The position numbers and the translations under genes were made by a program. Shown in pieces: positions 1 through 9,104 of a stretch of DNA of 64,000 nucleotides. The notes beneath the pieces were generated by a model. That model searched no databases, was not told the DNA's origin, and was given only the letters and a program-made list of their open reading frames with translations. Position 1 is the stretch's first letter, and every line of letters starts with the position of its first letter. Origin of the DNA: Thermosynechococcus sp. CL-1 (GTDB lineage: Bacteria; Cyanobacteriota; Cyanobacteriia; Thermosynechococcales; Thermosynechococcaceae); contig NZ_CP040671.1 of the NCBI RefSeq assembly GCF_008386235.1, positions 1,676,001 through 1,740,000 on the forward strand, given 5' to 3'.

Positions 1-144
1 CATTAGCAGATGGATATGACCGCGCTGGACTTGCAGGTTAATGCCCTGAAGAACAGGGGTCTCGTGATGGCCAGAACGATAAACTTTAGTCAGATTGGTG
101 GTGGCGATCGCCAGCCCAGTTGTTGTCACAGTGGCAAGTCTCAT
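1..144 (-). CDS. ABC transporter ATP-binding protein, N-terminal fragment (DevA/LolD-like)
   Basis: The first 48 codons of an ATPase gene run off the left edge. The protein opens with a short tail and then reads LTKVYRSG and VLQGINLQVQRG, the usual first strands of an ABC nucleotide-binding domain. It ends at HLLM, just where a Walker A loop is expected in DevA/LolD-type exporter ATPases. The ATG at 144 is taken as the start. It lies 19 nt after the stop of get3d on the same strand, so the two may be cotranscribed. The family assignment rests on sequence pattern alone, and the Walker motifs are outside the window. Confidence 0.7.
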   Translation of the reverse strand, partial: MRLATVTTTGLAIATTNLTKVYRSGHHETPVLQGINLQVQRGHIHLLM

Positions 145-163
145 CAATCATTGATTAGCCGCA

Positions 164-1351
164 TTAGCCACGGGTGGCACTAGCAAAGCGGATTTTCAGG
201 TAGTCCGCCTCCATTTTCGCGCCCACCGGTTGCAGTGCTGCTAATCCTTGGGGGAGCACCATATTACGACGATGGTTACCAATGCGGATATTCAACTCAT
301 CTGCCGTCTTGTTCAGTTCAATTTTTTCCTTGGGTACCCCCGGTAGATAGAGTTCAAGGCTGTACTGGCCATCACTGGGCACCACCCGAATCGTTTGCTC
401 TTGGTAATAGACCTGAGCTGGATCTTCATCAGCGTAGAGGGTCTCCTTCAGGCGGTGCAGTGCCGCTAAACCACAGAGTTCCTCAGCAAACAGGGGCACT
501 TCCTTCACCGGTAGCGGGCGGAAATTGTCGTGAATTTCTTGACGGTATTGCTGCTGCATTTCTTTCCAGCGGGCAAAGAAGGGATCCTGTACCGTGTTCG
601 GCAGAATACGGTTTGCAATGACTAAGTCGGTGGCCACGTTATAGAGGCTGAGATAGGCATGGGCGCGCAGCGACTCCTTAATGACCATCTTTTCTGGATT
701 GGTGACCAAGCGCACTGAGGTTTGGGTGTTGTCGGTGAGGACTTTTTCAAGGGCTTCAATCTGCTCATAGAATTCATAGGGCGCATCCATCACCTCTTGA
801 TCGGGCAAAGAGAACCCCACCAAGGGCTTGAAAATTGGCTCCACAATCGGTCGCAAGGCCACAGACATCCGCTGCAAAGGCTTATAGAAACGACGCATAT
901 ACCAGCCGCTCACCTCGGGTAGGCTCAACAGCCGCAGTGCTGTGCCTGTGGGGGCAGAGTCAATAATTAAGACATCGTATTGGCCTTCGTCATAGTGGCG
1001 TTTCATGCGCACAAGGGCAAAAATTTCATCCATTCCCGGCAAAATTGCCAGTTCCTCGGCTTGAACGCCCTCTAGCCCGCGCGCTTGCAAGACTTGGGTA
1101 ATGTAGCGTTTGACAGCGCCCCAATTGTCCTCTAGTTCCATGAGGGCATCGAGTTCGGCTCCCCAGAGATTTTTGGCCACAGGCACAGGCACATGCCCCA
1201 ATTCGAGGTCAAAACTATCGGCAAGGGAGTGGGCAGGATCGGTGCTCAGCACCAGCGTTTTGTACCCCAGCTCAGCACAGCGTAACCCCGTTGCTGCCGC
1301 CACTGAGGTTTTACCAACGCCACCTTTGCCAGTCATTAAAATTACGCGCAT
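164..1351 (-). CDS. get3d: Get3d-type ArsA/GET3 ATPase with C-terminal alpha-crystallin-like domain
   Basis: This is a 395-residue P-loop ATPase of the ArsA/GET3 family. The deviant Walker A is GKGGVGKT at residues 8-15, followed by the switch I-type DPAHS at 38-42. Unlike GET3 proper there is no CxxC zinc pair. From about residue 320 to the end the chain looks like a small Hsp20/alpha-crystallin fold ([25 protein letters not shown]). That layout is the one described for Get3d, a paralogue found in cyanobacteria and plastids whose client is unknown. An arsenite-pump role is unlikely because no arsB or arsenic gene is nearby. The ATG at 1351 is the obvious start. Confidence 0.85.
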   Translation of the reverse strand: MRVILMTGKGGVGKTSVAAATGLRCAELGYKTLVLSTDPAHSLADSFDLELGHVPVPVAKNLWGAELDALMELEDNWGAVKRYITQVLQARGLEGVQAEELAILPGMDEIFALVRMKRHYDEGQYDVLIIDSAPTGTALRLLSLPEVSGWYMRRFYKPLQRMSVALRPIVEPIFKPLVGFSLPDQEVMDAPYEFYEQIEALEKVLTDNTQTSVRLVTNPEKMVIKESLRAHAYLSLYNVATDLVIANRILPNTVQDPFFARWKEMQQQYRQEIHDNFRPLPVKEVPLFAEELCGLAALHRLKETLYADEDPAQVYYQEQTIRVVPSDGQYSLELYLPGVPKEKIELNKTADELNIRIGNHRRNMVLPQGLAALQPVGAKMEADYLKIRFASATRG

Positions 1352-1614
1352 GGGAAGGCTCTGCCCTAAACACGGTTGCTTAAAACATCTTAACCCTTGA
1401 GCTTGTCCTCAGGGGGGGCGATCGCTCGCAATCAATGGAAATAAAATCATTAAGAAAAATAAATAAATACAACTACTTATTTAGCTTTACTAACAATAAT
1501 TTAGGCCTCTCCCCGATCCCTTGGGGCAAATATTAAGTTAATGCTTAAGCCCTTGCAGTTTATAACTGTTTTCAAGGGTTTGTAACGGGAAATATATTTG
1601 GACTTATCACGACT
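1352..1614 (+). promoter_or_regulatory. psbA1 upstream region
   Basis: This 263-nt gap separates the divergent get3d and psbA1 starts. It has a very AT-rich stretch at about 1440-1500. A possible -10 element TATAAC lies at 1561-1566, about 50 nt before the psbA1 ATG. No convincing -35 at 17 nt was found. The last bases before ATG (cacgact) closely match those before psbA2 (aacgact), so the two leaders share their start-proximal sequence. Confidence 0.4.
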
Positions 1615-2697
1615 ATGACCACAACTCTCCAACGTCGCGAAAGCGCGAATTTGTGGGAGCGGTTTTGTAACTGGGTGACCAGCACCGATAACCGCCTCTA
1701 TGTGGGCTGGTTCGGTGTGATTATGATCCCCACCCTGCTGGCCGCAACCATTTGCTTTGTGATTGCTTTCATCGCTGCTCCCCCTGTGGACATCGATGGC
1801 ATTCGTGAGCCTGTTTCTGGCTCCTTGCTCTATGGCAACAACATCATCACCGGTGCAGTGGTGCCCACCAGCAACGCCATTGGCTTGCACTTCTACCCCA
1901 TTTGGGAAGCTGCTTCCCTTGATGAGTGGCTCTACAATGGTGGCCCCTACCAGTTGATTGTCTTCCACTTCCTATTGGGTGCCTCCTGCTACATGGGTCG
2001 CCAGTGGGAACTCAGCTACCGTCTTGGCATGCGGCCTTGGATCTGCGTGGCCTACTCTGCCCCCTTGGCCTCTGCCTTTGCGGTCTTCTTGATCTACCCC
2101 ATTGGTCAAGGCAGCTTCTCTGACGGGATGCCCCTCGGTATCTCCGGTACCTTCAACTTCATGATTGTGTTCCAAGCTGAGCACAACATCCTCATGCACC
2201 CCTTCCACCAATTGGGTGTGGCCGGTGTCTTTGGTGGCGCACTGTTTTCCGCCATGCACGGTTCGCTGGTGACCTCCAGCCTGATCCGTGAAACCACCGA
2301 AACGGAATCCACCAACTACGGCTACAAGTTTGGTCAAGAGGAAGAAACCTACAACATCGTGGCTGCCCACGGTTACTTTGGTCGCTTGATCTTCCAATAC
2401 GCCAGCTTCAACAACAGCCGTGCGCTGCACTTCTTCCTCGCCGCTTGGCCTGTGGTCGGGGTTTGGTTCACCGCTCTGGGTATCAGCACGATGGCCTTCA
2501 ACCTCAACGGGTTTAACTTCAACCACTCGGTCATTGATGCCAAGGGCAACGTGATCAACACTTGGGCTGACATCATCAACCGTGCCAACTTGGGTATGGA
2601 AGTGATGCACGAGCGCAATGCTCACAACTTCCCCCTCGACTTGGCCAGCGCTGAGTCTGCTCCTGTGGCCATGATTGCTCCCAGCATCAACGGCTAA
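1615..2697 (+). CDS. psbA1: Photosystem II D1 protein, isoform PsbA1
   Basis: This is a complete 360-residue D1 reaction-centre subunit with five membrane helices. It binds P680 and pheophytin, QB and the Mn4CaO5 cluster. Visible functional residues are Tyr161 (TyrZ), Asp170, Glu189, His190, His198, His332, Glu333, His337, Asp342 and Ala344. A 16-residue C-terminal extension after Ala344 would be removed by CtpA. Isoform markers are Gly80, Gln130, Cys144, Phe158, Pro173 and Thr286, which match the standard-condition PsbA1 of Thermosynechococcus. It is followed by an intrinsic terminator and then by psbA2 on the same strand. Confidence 0.98.
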   Translation: MTTTLQRRESANLWERFCNWVTSTDNRLYVGWFGVIMIPTLLAATICFVIAFIAAPPVDIDGIREPVSGSLLYGNNIITGAVVPTSNAIGLHFYPIWEAASLDEWLYNGGPYQLIVFHFLLGASCYMGRQWELSYRLGMRPWICVAYSAPLASAFAVFLIYPIGQGSFSDGMPLGISGTFNFMIVFQAEHNILMHPFHQLGVAGVFGGALFSAMHGSLVTSSLIRETTETESTNYGYKFGQEEETYNIVAAHGYFGRLIFQYASFNNSRALHFFLAAWPVVGVWFTALGISTMAFNLNGFNFNHSVIDAKGNVINTWADIINRANLGMEVMHERNAHNFPLDLASAESAPVAMIAPSING

Positions 2698-2727
2698 GTA
2701 ACGCTCATCTGCTGAACTTTGACACAG

Positions 2728-2754
2728 CCGCTCCTGCACTAGGGGCGGTTTTTT
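2728..2754 (+). terminator. Intrinsic terminator after psbA1
   Basis: CCGCTCC (2728-2734) pairs with GGGGCGG (2742-2748) around a 7-nt loop, with one G-T pair, and is followed by six T. It starts 30 nt after the psbA1 stop, so psbA1 and psbA2 are probably separate transcription units. Confidence 0.8.
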
Positions 2755-2909
2755 ATTGCGTTATAGCCCACAGGCATTAACACGCTCAACACGGTAAAAA
2801 ACCAAGTCTCAGAGACGCTGCTACCCGCCCAACGTCAATCTAAAAGATTGATAAAAGTCAATGGATAGATAAAGGTTTTTTGATTCTGTAAAAGTTGACC
2901 TCAAACCTC

Positions 2910-2937
2910 TTGCTGTTCAGAAATATAACCATATAAT
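2910..2937 (+). promoter_or_regulatory. Candidate psbA2 promoter
   Basis: A perfect -10 TATAAT lies at 2932-2937. A weak -35 TTGCTG sits at 2910-2915, giving 16-nt spacing. The psbA2 ATG is at 3010, leaving a leader of roughly 65 nt. The rest of the psbA1-psbA2 gap (2698-3009) holds only the psbA1 terminator and AT-rich sequence. Confidence 0.5.
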
Positions 2938-3009
2938 CAATAAATAAGAGCTTGCAGCGTTCATTGCTGCTGCTTAAGTTCTGTTGTTATTCATGGATTC
3001 ATAACGACT

Positions 3010-4092
3010 ATGACTACAGTTCTGCAACGTCGTCAGACAGCGAATCTGTGGGAGCGTTTTTGTGATTGGATTACCAGCACCGAAAACCGCCTTTATATTG
3101 GCTGGTTTGGGGTAATCATGATCCCGACGCTCCTTGCCGCAACGATTTGCTTTGTCATTGCCTTTATTGCGGCGCCCCCCGTGGATATTGATGGCATCCG
3201 TGAGCCTGTCTCTGGCTCCTTGCTCTATGGCAACAACCTCATTACAGCCTCAGTGGTACCCTCCTCTAATGCCATTGGCTTGCACCTCTACCCCATTTGG
3301 GATGCTGCTTCTCTGGATGAGTGGCTCTACAATGGCGGCCCTTACCAACTGATTATTTTCCACTTCCTTATCGGTATCTTTGCCTACATGGGTCGCCAAT
3401 GGGAACTCAGCTACCGTCTTGGCATGCGCCCTTGGATTCCGGTCGCTTACTCTGCGCCCGTTTCCGCCGCCACTGCCGTGCTGTTGATCTACCCCATTGG
3501 TCAAGGTAGCTTTTCTGATGGCTTGATGCTGGGGGTTTCTGGTACGTTCAATTTTATGATTGTGTTCCAAGCGGAGCACAATATCCTGATGCATCCCTTC
3601 CACATGCTGGGTGTGGCCGGCGTCTTTGGCGGTGCCCTCTTCTCTGCCATGCACGGTTCGCTGGTAACCTCCAGCCTGATCCGTGAAACTACAGAAACCG
3701 AGTCCACCAACTACGGCTACAAGTTTGGTCAAGAGGAAGAAACCTACAACATCGTGGCGGCTCACGGTTACTTTGGGCGCCTGATCTTCCAATACGCCAG
3801 TTTCAACAACAGCCGCTCGCTGCACTTCTTCCTCGCCGCTTGGCCAGTGGTGGGTATCTGGTTTGCTGCCCTTGGCATTAGCACGATGGCCTTTAACCTC
3901 AATGGCTTCAACTTCAACCACTCCGTTGTGGATGCGCAAGGGAATGTCATCAATACTTGGGCCGACATCATCAACCGCGCCAACATTGGTATTGAGGTGA
4001 TGCACGAACGCAATGCCCACAACTTCCCCCTCGACTTGGCAAGCGGTGAATCGGCTCCTGTGGCGATGATTGCCCCAAGCATTGAAGCCTAA
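3010..4092 (+). CDS. psbA2: Photosystem II D1 protein, isoform PsbA2 (low-oxygen D1' type)
   Basis: This is a second full-length D1 of 360 residues with all the cofactor ligands kept (Tyr161, Asp170, Glu189, His190, His198, His332, Glu333, His337, Asp342, Ala344). It differs from PsbA1 at many positions. Ala80, Leu158 and Ala286 are the three substitutions described for the D1' isoform induced under micro-oxic conditions in cyanobacteria. Pro144 and Met173 are the changes reported near TyrZ in Thermosynechococcus PsbA2. Residue 130 is Gln, as in PsbA1, so this is not the high-light PsbA3 form, which has Glu. It has its own promoter and terminator. Confidence 0.97.
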   Translation: MTTVLQRRQTANLWERFCDWITSTENRLYIGWFGVIMIPTLLAATICFVIAFIAAPPVDIDGIREPVSGSLLYGNNLITASVVPSSNAIGLHLYPIWDAASLDEWLYNGGPYQLIIFHFLIGIFAYMGRQWELSYRLGMRPWIPVAYSAPVSAATAVLLIYPIGQGSFSDGLMLGVSGTFNFMIVFQAEHNILMHPFHMLGVAGVFGGALFSAMHGSLVTSSLIRETTETESTNYGYKFGQEEETYNIVAAHGYFGRLIFQYASFNNSRSLHFFLAAWPVVGIWFAALGISTMAFNLNGFNFNHSVVDAQGNVINTWADIINRANIGIEVMHERNAHNFPLDLASGESAPVAMIAPSIEA

Positions 4093-4134
4093 ACAGGTCG
4101 CTCCTAAACCTCTCTAGTGATAAGTCCAAATATC

Positions 4135-4158
4135 GCTCCCCACAGGGGGGCTTTTTTT
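4135..4158 (+). terminator. Intrinsic terminator after psbA2
   Basis: GCTCCCC (4135-4141) pairs with GGGGGGC (4145-4151) around a 3-nt loop and is followed by seven T. It sits in the 73-nt gap between psbA2 and the convergent bciB stop. Confidence 0.85.
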
Positions 4159-4165
4159 GTCGCGA

Positions 4166-5356
4166 TTATTGAGCAGGGAGTTGATACTGATCAACAATTT
4201 TTTTGGCAAAGGGGGGCACGTGAGCAGCCAGTTTTTGGGGATAGTTGCGCCGCACATAGAGATAGTTGCGGGTGAAGTGGGAGTCAATGGAAAAGCGGGC
4301 ATATTCAAGCCCTTTGGGACCAATGCGCTCAATTACTAGGCCGACTAGTTTCGCCGCCCACATGGGGAGCGTGACGCCTTTATCGTAGGCAGGAATGCTT
4401 TGTTGCACGGCAGCGTGGCGATCGCCGGCACTCGTAACGGGCTGCGTTTCCAATTGATCGCGCACGAGGTCAAGCATTTCTTGGCCAAGCTCATTGCGCA
4501 CCACCAGCCACTGCCAACCAAAGGGGGCGCCCATGTAGCCCACGACCAGATCGGCAAGGCCATTCACGTAGTCAAAGCAACTCATACACGAGGGGGCAAA
4601 GACATCCTTGAGTTGATTCGTTTTGAGGCCAAAGAAGGGCACCGTCTCTGTGGAGCCGTCGCTGTGCTTGAAATGCACCCGAAAGTCCTGCATGAATTCG
4701 TAGTAAATGACGGTTTCGGGCGATCGGCTGGTGGTTTTAAGGAATTTTTGCAGACCCGCACGGGTGACATTGTCCACGCAGGGAGTGCCCAGGACGTAGA
4801 GCTTTTCAAGACCCAGTTTGTCCTGTACCGCTCGCAGCGCCTGAATTTGACAGCCAACCCCAATCACCAACAGGCGTTTGAGGCCGCATTGCTCCACCTG
4901 CTCGAGAACCGATAGATTGGGAGACAGGGTCGGTTTATTGACGCGAGCGGCCAGAATCTCTTCACGAGTGCGGGCAATCACGGGCTTGGGGGTAAAGCGA
5001 TCGCTTTCGCTATTTTGAACGCAGACAACGCCCTCGACCCGTCCCGACTCCAACATGGCAATGGCAATACTGCTGACGATGCCCGTCCACTGCGCCCCCG
5101 CAATGGGTTCGGTTTTGCGAGCCGCTATCATCTGCTGGTGAACGCCAAAGTAGCACTCGTCCCAATTGTCAAGATCACGGGCACGGCCATGACTTTGCTG
5201 CTCGAGAGTCTCAAACTGCTGATTGAGGAAGGCGCAGGCCTCCTTGACGTAGTGGATATAGTAGGTGTCGCAGAGACCACACTCACTGCACAGCGCCTTG
5301 GCGGGGCGGGGGCTACCGGGCTTGAGGGCACGGGCTTTTTGATGGGCGGCAGTCAT
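4166..5356 (-). CDS. bciB: Ferredoxin-dependent divinyl (proto)chlorophyllide 8-vinyl reductase
   Basis: This 396-residue protein belongs to the F420-hydrogenase beta-subunit family (Synechocystis slr1923 / plant HCAR group). In cyanobacteria this family is the ferredoxin-dependent 8-vinyl reductase of chlorophyll synthesis. A CSECGLC cluster near the N-terminus (about residues 23-29) and further cysteines in APSCMSCFDY fit the two 4Fe-4S clusters and FAD of the family. ATG at 5356 is preferred. A GTG at 5362 lies directly after the stop of the upstream TPP-enzyme gene, so the pair is very likely cotranscribed. The plant homologue reduces 7-hydroxymethyl chlorophyll, but the cyanobacterial clade is the vinyl reductase. 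Confidence 0.88.
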   Translation of the reverse strand: MTAAHQKARALKPGSPRPAKALCSECGLCDTYYIHYVKEACAFLNQQFETLEQQSHGRARDLDNWDECYFGVHQQMIAARKTEPIAGAQWTGIVSSIAIAMLESGRVEGVVCVQNSESDRFTPKPVIARTREEILAARVNKPTLSPNLSVLEQVEQCGLKRLLVIGVGCQIQALRAVQDKLGLEKLYVLGTPCVDNVTRAGLQKFLKTTSRSPETVIYYEFMQDFRVHFKHSDGSTETVPFFGLKTNQLKDVFAPSCMSCFDYVNGLADLVVGYMGAPFGWQWLVVRNELGQEMLDLVRDQLETQPVTSAGDRHAAVQQSIPAYDKGVTLPMWAAKLVGLVIERIGPKGLEYARFSIDSHFTRNYLYVRRNYPQKLAAHVPPFAKKIVDQYQLPAQ

Positions 5357-5362
5357 GGGCAC

Positions 5363-7588
5363 TTACTTCAGGAGTGAGCGGGCGCGATCGCAAATCGCTT
5401 CGGGGGTGAGGCCATTGTAGGCCATGAGTTCGGCGGGGCTAGCCGTCGTTTCTCCCCGTTGCCAAGCCAACACATCGCGGGGACAGGTGGCACGCAAAAG
5501 AATTGGCTCCAACAGTGCCGCAGGGCCGCCCGTGACTCCCAAAAGGGCATCACCACCAAAAAGTCGTTGGAAGGTGGCCTCATCGGCAAAACCACCATCG
5601 GGTTCAGCACAGGTTTGCCAAGCAACATCCGTGGGGCGGTACAGTCGCCGGGGATTGATCACCGAGACAATCCGCACCCGATAGCCAAGCTGCTCCAACT
5701 GGGGCAGGGCATTATACACGGGTTGCAAAATCATGTCCCCCAGCACCGCCAGTACCAATGTGGCACGACCAGCGGCAGACTCGTAGAGGGTTACTGCACC
5801 GTCATCAAGGGCCTGTTCGGTTTGGGCAAAGGTGGTGCGCACCGGTAGGGATGTTTTACTGGCAAAGATGGCAATTCCCTTGTTTTGTGCTGTGAGTGCC
5901 CAGCGGTAGCACACTTGAATGCTGTTGGCATCCGGCGGAAAGAGGACAAAGACATTGCCATTGCGCAACAGGGCAGCGTAGTAGGCTTCAATTTCCGGGC
6001 GTTGGTGCGTCCAGCCATTGCGCCCCTGCTCAAGGGCACCCGCAGTATAAAGGGTCACTGTGGCGGGTGTGGGACGACGGAGTTCAGCCATGGCTTGGGT
6101 AACCGTTTGCCAAATGGGAAGGCCGTTAATGGCAAAGGATTCGTAGGAGCACCAAAGGCTGCGGCTCCCCATCAAGCACAGCCCTGCCGCCAGACCCGCA
6201 CAGGCATCTTCGCTCAGGGGTTCATAGACTTGGCCATTGGGCACTTGGTTGTAGAGGGGATCCGTGGTCGGGTGAATGATCTTCAGGGCTTGGTTGATGT
6301 TGCCAATGCCAGAGGCCTCATTGCCATCGGCATTCGTGACCAGATAGCGGCGATCGCGCTGTCCCACTTCTGCCACCATGCGCCCCATCGCCGTTGTGGC
6401 TACTTTGTTTTCACCCAAGGCATAGGCCTCAAGGGCAACCTCCCCAAGGGGCGGTAAATCTAAGACCTGCTCAGTAACCACCACCTCTGCCGCAGGCCCA
6501 CCGGCCGCAGCAACACAGTTTTGGCGCACCAGTTCCCAAGCAGCGGGGGAAAGGGCACGGGCTTTGAGAGCATTGACAATATCAGGGTTGTCGAGGGTGT
6601 GCTGGGCGTAGAGATTGTGGGATTTTGCCCCCTTGGCATGCACGCCGGCGCCTTTCAGTTGCTTGAGGATAAAAACCGTTAACTTGCCGGAGAGAGCCGA
6701 TCGCGCCGCCTCCTGTACCCCCTTGAGCACCGCCTGCATGAAGGCCAATCGCTGACCAAAGGAAAAGAGCGTGCTATCAACGTAATCCCCTTCTTGGTCG
6801 CTGTCGTCAAAGTCCTTGGCATCCACCAGCACCACCTCTTGGAAGCCATTGCCGTGCCAGTAGGCCATCATTTCGGGATTGGTTTTGCGGGAGACCATAC
6901 TGTGGTGCTCTTGGCTAAAGCCGTTCCACACGAGGATGGGCAGGAAGTTGGTCACCTCAGGAAAAGCGGTGTGGAAGTGGGCCATACTGCTCATCACATA
7001 GGGTTCCCCTAGGCCACCATCCCCCAAGGTGAAGGGAAAGAGGGTTTGGCGGTGCAACCAAGCGGCGGCCATGGCAAAGTGCTGCCCCTGTCCGAGGGGA
7101 CCAGCGGGGGCCAGAACCCCCGGAATATAGCCAGAGAGGTGGCCAAGGAGGCCATGTTTTTCGCGGAAGCGATCGCGCAGGTCTTGAACCGTATAAATAC
7201 CCATCTTTTCGAGGGAGCGATCCAAGAACAGGGCGGCATAAAAGCCGGGGGCGTGGTGCCCTACTTCGGTGATGATGTTCTTGTGCCCCAGCATTACTAG
7301 GGCGGCATAAGCTTCCGCTTGGCTGGCAAAACCACCGGGGTGACCTGAGGCTTTACTGCCGGTCATCTGTAAAATTAGATAGCGCAGGGCGTCGGCATAG
7401 AGGAGCGTTTGATAGGCAGCCGCAGGGGTGTCTAAGTCTGTGAGGGTGCTCTGTTGGTCATTGAGGAGGGGGCTTTGACCATACCGTTGCCAATCTGGCC
7501 AATCGTCGCCGAAATACTGGATTCCTTCACAGAAACTGGGCACCGAAGTTACCGCTGTCATAGACCCTGACCCAACTGTTGACTGCAC
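5363..7588 (-). CDS. Divergent thiamine-diphosphate enzyme, transketolase/phosphoketolase-like
   Basis: This 741-residue enzyme joins features of two TPP families. Transketolase-like motifs are SGHPGG (81-86) and GPLGQG (163-168), and the TPP loop is GDGGLGEP (189-196). After it comes NFLPILVWNG, which resembles the LPILHLNG of phosphoketolases. Canonical phosphoketolase signatures such as GDGEAETGP are absent. The second half has a pyrimidine-binding domain (VTNADGNEASGI) and a transketolase-type C-terminal domain. It looks like the cyanobacterial group of Synechocystis sll0529. The GTG at 7588 is favoured because AGGAG lies 7 nt upstream; an ATG at 7561 is the alternative. It abuts bciB. 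Family membership is clear, but the substrate is not. Confidence 0.75.
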   Translation of the reverse strand: MQSTVGSGSMTAVTSVPSFCEGIQYFGDDWPDWQRYGQSPLLNDQQSTLTDLDTPAAAYQTLLYADALRYLILQMTGSKASGHPGGFASQAEAYAALVMLGHKNIITEVGHHAPGFYAALFLDRSLEKMGIYTVQDLRDRFREKHGLLGHLSGYIPGVLAPAGPLGQGQHFAMAAAWLHRQTLFPFTLGDGGLGEPYVMSSMAHFHTAFPEVTNFLPILVWNGFSQEHHSMVSRKTNPEMMAYWHGNGFQEVVLVDAKDFDDSDQEGDYVDSTLFSFGQRLAFMQAVLKGVQEAARSALSGKLTVFILKQLKGAGVHAKGAKSHNLYAQHTLDNPDIVNALKARALSPAAWELVRQNCVAAAGGPAAEVVVTEQVLDLPPLGEVALEAYALGENKVATTAMGRMVAEVGQRDRRYLVTNADGNEASGIGNINQALKIIHPTTDPLYNQVPNGQVYEPLSEDACAGLAAGLCLMGSRSLWCSYESFAINGLPIWQTVTQAMAELRRPTPATVTLYTAGALEQGRNGWTHQRPEIEAYYAALLRNGNVFVLFPPDANSIQVCYRWALTAQNKGIAIFASKTSLPVRTTFAQTEQALDDGAVTLYESAAGRATLVLAVLGDMILQPVYNALPQLEQLGYRVRIVSVINPRRLYRPTDVAWQTCAEPDGGFADEATFQRLFGGDALLGVTGGPAALLEPILLRATCPRDVLAWQRGETTASPAELMAYNGLTPEAICDRARSLLK

Positions 7589-7717
7589 GCTTAGTCTCCT
7601 ATCTTACAGGGGTGGGGGGCGCTCTCACGGCGGCTGGGGCAGGGAATCTCCCTGAAATGCAGGCATTGCGATGGATTGTGGCCATAGATTGATTTTTCTT
7701 GGGGAACGGGATTAACG

Positions 7718-9043
7718 ATGGCATTGGTGATAGCGGGCGATCGCAGTGGTGTCGGCAAAACAACGGTTGCTTTGGCCTTGAATGCAGCCTTAACGGCACG
7801 GGGGCAGCGCGTCCAAACATTTAAGGTGGGGCCTGACTACATTGATCCCCTGTTTCACAGCGCCATCAGTGGCCGCCCTTGCCGTAACCTTGACGTGGTG
7901 TTGACCAGTGCTGACTATGTCCGCGCCTGTGTGGGCTATTACAGTCAGGGTATGGATGCAGTGCTCATTGAGGGGGTGATGGGGCTGTTTGATGGTCGAG
8001 GGGGCAGCCATGAGGGCAGTACGGCACACATTGCCCAACTCTTGCAGGCTCCCATCCTACTGGTTGTGGATGTGCAAAAACAGGCAGCTTCGGTGGCGGC
8101 CTTGGTCTATGGCTTTTGCCACTATGATCCCTCCCTCCAGATTGCCGGCGTGGTCTTAAATCGCGTGGCCAGCGATCGCCATCGGCAAATGTTAGAAGCT
8201 GCCCTTGCCCCCCTTGGGGTGCCCATTCTCGGCATCATCTATCGCGATCAGGCCTTGGCACTCCCCAGTCGCCACCTCGGCTTAGTGCCGCCCCACGAAT
8301 CAGGGGAATTTCAGCACCTCGGCGATCGCCTTGCCCATTTAGGAAACACCTATTTTGACTGGGAGCGCCTCACGCCACTCCTTGCCCCAGCCCCCACCCC
8401 CGCAGCCCCCCCTTTTAGCGTTTCCCCCCTGACTCCAGTCACCCTTGGCATTGCCCAAGATGCCGCCTTTCAGTTTTACTACGCTGACACCCTTGATCTG
8501 CTCCACGCTTTAGGGGCAACGTTAATTCCGGTCTCACCCCTGCGGGATGCCCACTTGCCCACCGGTCTACAGGGGTTGATCCTAGGGGGTGGCTTTCCAG
8601 AGGTGTTTGCCCCAGAGCTAGCGGCGAATCACTCGTTCCTTGAATCACTGCGGCAGGCCATTGAAGGGGGCTTAGCCCTCTATGCCGAGTGTGGTGGCCT
8701 CATGTACCTCAGCCAAGGCATCCAAACCTGTGAGGGACACTACTATCCTTTGGTGGGATACTTGCCGACGGTTGCCCGCATGGGTAAAAAACTCACCCTC
8801 GGCTATCGCCAAGCCACGGCTTTGCAAACAACGGTGTGTCTGCGGGCAGGAGAGAGGGTTCAAGGCCATGAATTTCACTATTCCTGTTTGAGTGTGCCGC
8901 CGCCAACGCCGCTGTGGCAATTGGACGGTCAAGCCGAGGGCTGGGGCAGTTCTCGACTCCACGCCAGTTATCTCCATCTCCATTGGGGCGGCAATCCGCA
9001 GTGGGCGATTCGCTTTCTGCAGCAGGCAGCAAAGGTTGGATAA
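7718..9043 (+). CDS. cobB: Cobyrinate a,c-diamide synthase
   Basis: This 441-residue CobB/CbiA enzyme uses ATP and glutamine to amidate the a and c side chains of cobyrinate in B12 synthesis. The N-terminal dethiobiotin-synthetase-like domain has a P-loop GDRSGVGKTT at residues 7-16, then KVGPDYIDP and EGVMGLFDG. The C-terminal class I glutamine amidotransferase domain carries the nucleophile Cys325 in YAECGGLMYLS. It starts 129 nt from the divergent TPP-enzyme gene. No cobalamin riboswitch was recognised upstream. cobW is about 50 kb away in the same window. Confidence 0.95.
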   Translation: MALVIAGDRSGVGKTTVALALNAALTARGQRVQTFKVGPDYIDPLFHSAISGRPCRNLDVVLTSADYVRACVGYYSQGMDAVLIEGVMGLFDGRGGSHEGSTAHIAQLLQAPILLVVDVQKQAASVAALVYGFCHYDPSLQIAGVVLNRVASDRHRQMLEAALAPLGVPILGIIYRDQALALPSRHLGLVPPHESGEFQHLGDRLAHLGNTYFDWERLTPLLAPAPTPAAPPFSVSPLTPVTLGIAQDAAFQFYYADTLDLLHALGATLIPVSPLRDAHLPTGLQGLILGGGFPEVFAPELAANHSFLESLRQAIEGGLALYAECGGLMYLSQGIQTCEGHYYPLVGYLPTVARMGKKLTLGYRQATALQTTVCLRAGERVQGHEFHYSCLSVPPPTPLWQLDGQAEGWGSSRLHASYLHLHWGGNPQWAIRFLQQAAKVG

Positions 9044-9104
9044 TGCGACTCACGGCAGCGTAATTTTTGAAGGTATTTTTGTAGGGTGGTGTTGGGGAAG
9101 GTCA

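Noticed and set aside
1501-1968. 155-codon open frame antisense to the start of psbA1, and similar 255/256-codon frames antisense to psbA1 and psbA2
   Set aside because: They mirror the strongly biased codons of psbA, and both psbA copies give the same kind of antisense frame. No ribosome site or family match.
5363-7588. Calling the TPP enzyme a true phosphoketolase (xfp)
   Set aside because: The GDGEAETGP and other phosphoketolase signatures are absent and transketolase motifs are present, so only a family-level name is supported.
7589-7717. Possible cobalamin riboswitch before cobB
   Set aside because: The gap is only 129 nt and no B12-box consensus was recognised.
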